NCBI RefSeq assembly: GCF_900105725.1
Contig: NZ_FNLM01000035.1
Location: forward strand, 1 to 17,356
Reading direction: 5' to 3'
Length of the DNA stretch: 17,356 nucleotides
DNA from: Gordonia westfalica
GTDB lineage: Bacteria > Actinomycetota > Actinomycetes > Mycobacteriales > Mycobacteriaceae
In this document: one piece after another, positions 16,358 through 17,356 of the stretch
Layout of the letters: every line of letters starts with the position of its first letter
Numbering within the stretch: the first letter of the stretch is position 1
Made by a program: the position numbers and the translations under genes
The notes under the pieces: model-generated
What the model was told of the DNA's origin: nothing
Databases searched by the model: none
What the model saw: the letters and a program-made list of their open reading frames with translations, nothing else

Positions 16358-16927
16358 GTGTCTCTTCCTCCCCTTGCTGTTCGTGACGACGTGATCGCCG
16401 TGGCGCAAAGGGACCTGACCGAACCTGAGCACGCGTCGGTGTATCAACTGTTGGATGCGGCATCGGACCAGTTCCGTGCCGCATCCCAACAGCAGTTCAC
16501 CCCCGGCGAGTCGACGGTGCGGTTGAAGGTGAATGGTGGGCGGGTCCGTCTGGACCAGTTGCCAGTCACAGGGGTGACGTCTGTGACCGATGACGCGGGA
16601 AACTCTGTGGACTACACCCGAAATGGGATGTGGTTGACCGTCGGATGTGATTCTTCACGGTTCCTCACTGTCACATACTCGCATGGCGGAGAAGTGCCGC
16701 CGCGTGTGAAGAATGCGGTCGCCGAAATGGTGATCCGCGCTCTTGTGACGCCGGAGGAAGTGATGGCCGGAGCCCGGTCGCTGACCGACTCCGCAGGTCC
16801 GATCTCGCAGACCACTGCATGGTCGGTCCGAGCGCCGAACTCGGGTTTGCAGATGTCCGAGTCGGACCTGAAGTTGGCGGCATCGTTTCGCTGGCAGGGA
16901 GGGCAAGTCATTGTCCAGGCACCGTAG
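16358..16927 (+). CDS. Head-to-tail adaptor (right-arm copy)
   Basis: Identical to the left copy at 433-1002; 189 residues from a GTG start 5 nt after the capsid stop. The protein is a connector that joins the portal to the stopper. This arm has no frame break from 15,519 on, so this copy and the next gene are the most trustworthy sequence in the window. Confidence 0.75.
   Translation: MSLPPLAVRDDVIAVAQRDLTEPEHASVYQLLDAASDQFRAASQQQFTPGESTVRLKVNGGRVRLDQLPVTGVTSVTDDAGNSVDYTRNGMWLTVGCDSSRFLTVTYSHGGEVPPRVKNAVAEMVIRALVTPEEVMAGARSLTDSAGPISQTTAWSVRAPNSGLQMSESDLKLAASFRWQGGQVIVQAP
16897..16903 (+). promoter_or_regulatory. Shine-Dalgarno of stopper gene (right-arm copy)
   Basis: GGGAGGG, 7 nt before the TTG at 16,911, inside the adaptor gene end. 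Confidence 0.65.
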
Positions 16928-17273
16928 GGGAATACCCGCCGTCTTCGACGTAGAACACCTGCCGTTCAACGGAACCGGCGCCGACGACTACGGCAACGAT
17001 GTCGAGTCCTGGGGCGAACCGGACCCGCGGAAGTTCGTGACGTTCATCGACCCACAAAGCGATGAACTAGATCTCCCGGGGCACATCCGGGACTCCGTTG
17101 ACGTGGGAATCATCGTCCTCCCCGATTTCGGTCCGGTGTCACCACGTGACAGGGAAGTCATCGACGGAACTGTCTATGACGTTGTCGGCCAACCCAAGGA
17201 CTACACCAGGATTCCGTCTCTCACGGGCGGCGGTTGCTACGTCGTAACTCTGAAGGTGGTGAAGTCGTCGTGA
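16911..17273 (+). CDS. Head-to-tail stopper (right-arm copy)
   Basis: Identical to the left copy at 87-449; 120 residues from TTG. It overlaps the adaptor gene by 17 nt and the next gene by the GTGA junction. The likely role is to close the head after packaging and provide the tail-docking surface. Confidence 0.75.
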   Translation: MSRHRRGIPAVFDVEHLPFNGTGADDYGNDVESWGEPDPRKFVTFIDPQSDELDLPGHIRDSVDVGIIVLPDFGPVSPRDREVIDGTVYDVVGQPKDYTRIPSLTGGGCYVVTLKVVKSS

Positions 17274-17356
17274 GAATCGAGTGGAATCAGAAGGCGTTCA
17301 AGGACGTCCGATACGGTCGGACGTCCGACATCATCAGCGAGCTCGAGGGTCATGCT
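17270..17356 (+). CDS. Probable tail-completion / neck protein, 5' part only (right-arm copy)
   Basis: 29 codons from GTG to the end of the window, the same as the left-arm fragment but one codon shorter. A 14-nt perfect palindrome, GTCGGACGTCCGAC, lies inside at 17,316-17,329, and GGACGTCCGA occurs twice (17,302 and 17,319). Family assignment is from gene order and the short N-terminus only. Confidence 0.5.
   Translation, partial: MRIEWNQKAFKDVRYGRTSDIISELEGHA

Larger units (their letters stand above)
8713..17356. repeat. Right arm of giant inverted repeat
   Basis: Reverse complement of 4 to about 8,660, with genes on the plus strand. Right-only lost bases, each in a short G or C run, occur near 10,077 (HNH), 10,318, 10,581 (small terminase) and 11,158 (large terminase). 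They also occur near 13,143, 13,420, 13,901, 13,933 and 13,998 (portal), at nine places in the MuF gene and at six in the scaffold gene. From 15,519 to the end I found none. The last base pairs with position 4. Confidence 0.95.

Noticed and set aside
15429..16484. 351-codon open frame antisense to the capsid gene
   Set aside because: It mirrors the codon pattern of the major capsid gene on the other strand, has a low-complexity Gly/Val/Arg composition, and crosses several gene boundaries. A shadow frame.
1..17356. Composite transposon or inverted-repeat mobile element
   Set aside because: The repeats contain no transposase, have no short terminal inverted repeats of their own or target duplications, and fill the entire window with phage structural genes.

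Overview
The window is a block of head and packaging genes from a tailed phage (siphovirus-like, Caudoviricetes) of a GC-rich host, most likely an actinobacterium. It is present twice, as two inverted copies of about 8.65 kb that meet near position 8,690. The host assignment rests on high GC, frequent GTG/TTG starts, the gene order, and small-terminase, portal and capsid sequences of the kind seen in actinobacteriophages. I could not search for the closest relative.

Left arm (about 4-8,660, genes on the minus strand) and right arm (about 8,713-17,356, genes on the plus strand) carry the same genes. In transcription order, from the hinge outward, these are: C-terminal part of a first glycosyltransferase, a 68-residue unknown protein, a second glycosyltransferase, an HNH endonuclease, about 190 bp of non-coding DNA, small terminase, large terminase, portal, MuF-like minor head protein, scaffold, major capsid protein, head-tail adaptor, head-tail stopper, and the first 29-30 codons of a probable tail-completion (HK97 gp10-like) protein cut by the window edge. 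The genes form a head-assembly operon with tiny gaps or overlaps. The terminase pair, with the HNH nuclease, packages DNA through the portal; scaffold, capsid and MuF protein build the procapsid; adaptor, stopper and the last gene form the neck. The two glycosyltransferases are candidates for decorating virion proteins.

The palindrome is most likely technical: a fold-back long read or an inverted amplification chimera assembled as one contig. Outside the hinge, every arm-to-arm difference I found is a one-base length change in a short G or C run, always breaking a gene in one arm that is open in the other. I found no substitutions there. The arms end within 3 nt of the two window ends, and the hinge is a 17-C run inside a gene. 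Taking the longer run at each difference gives full-length genes, except for the large terminase and the portal, where both arms seem to lack the same base. The underlying unique sequence is therefore about 8.7 kb. The right arm is worst between about 13.9 and 15.5 kb, and the left arm in the capsid gene.

I saw no tRNA, CRISPR array, insertion sequence, integrase or lysis gene. I found no clearly new system. The points most worth a second look are the coupled glycosyltransferase cassette next to the packaging genes, the structured non-coding region before the small terminase, and the hinge itself.
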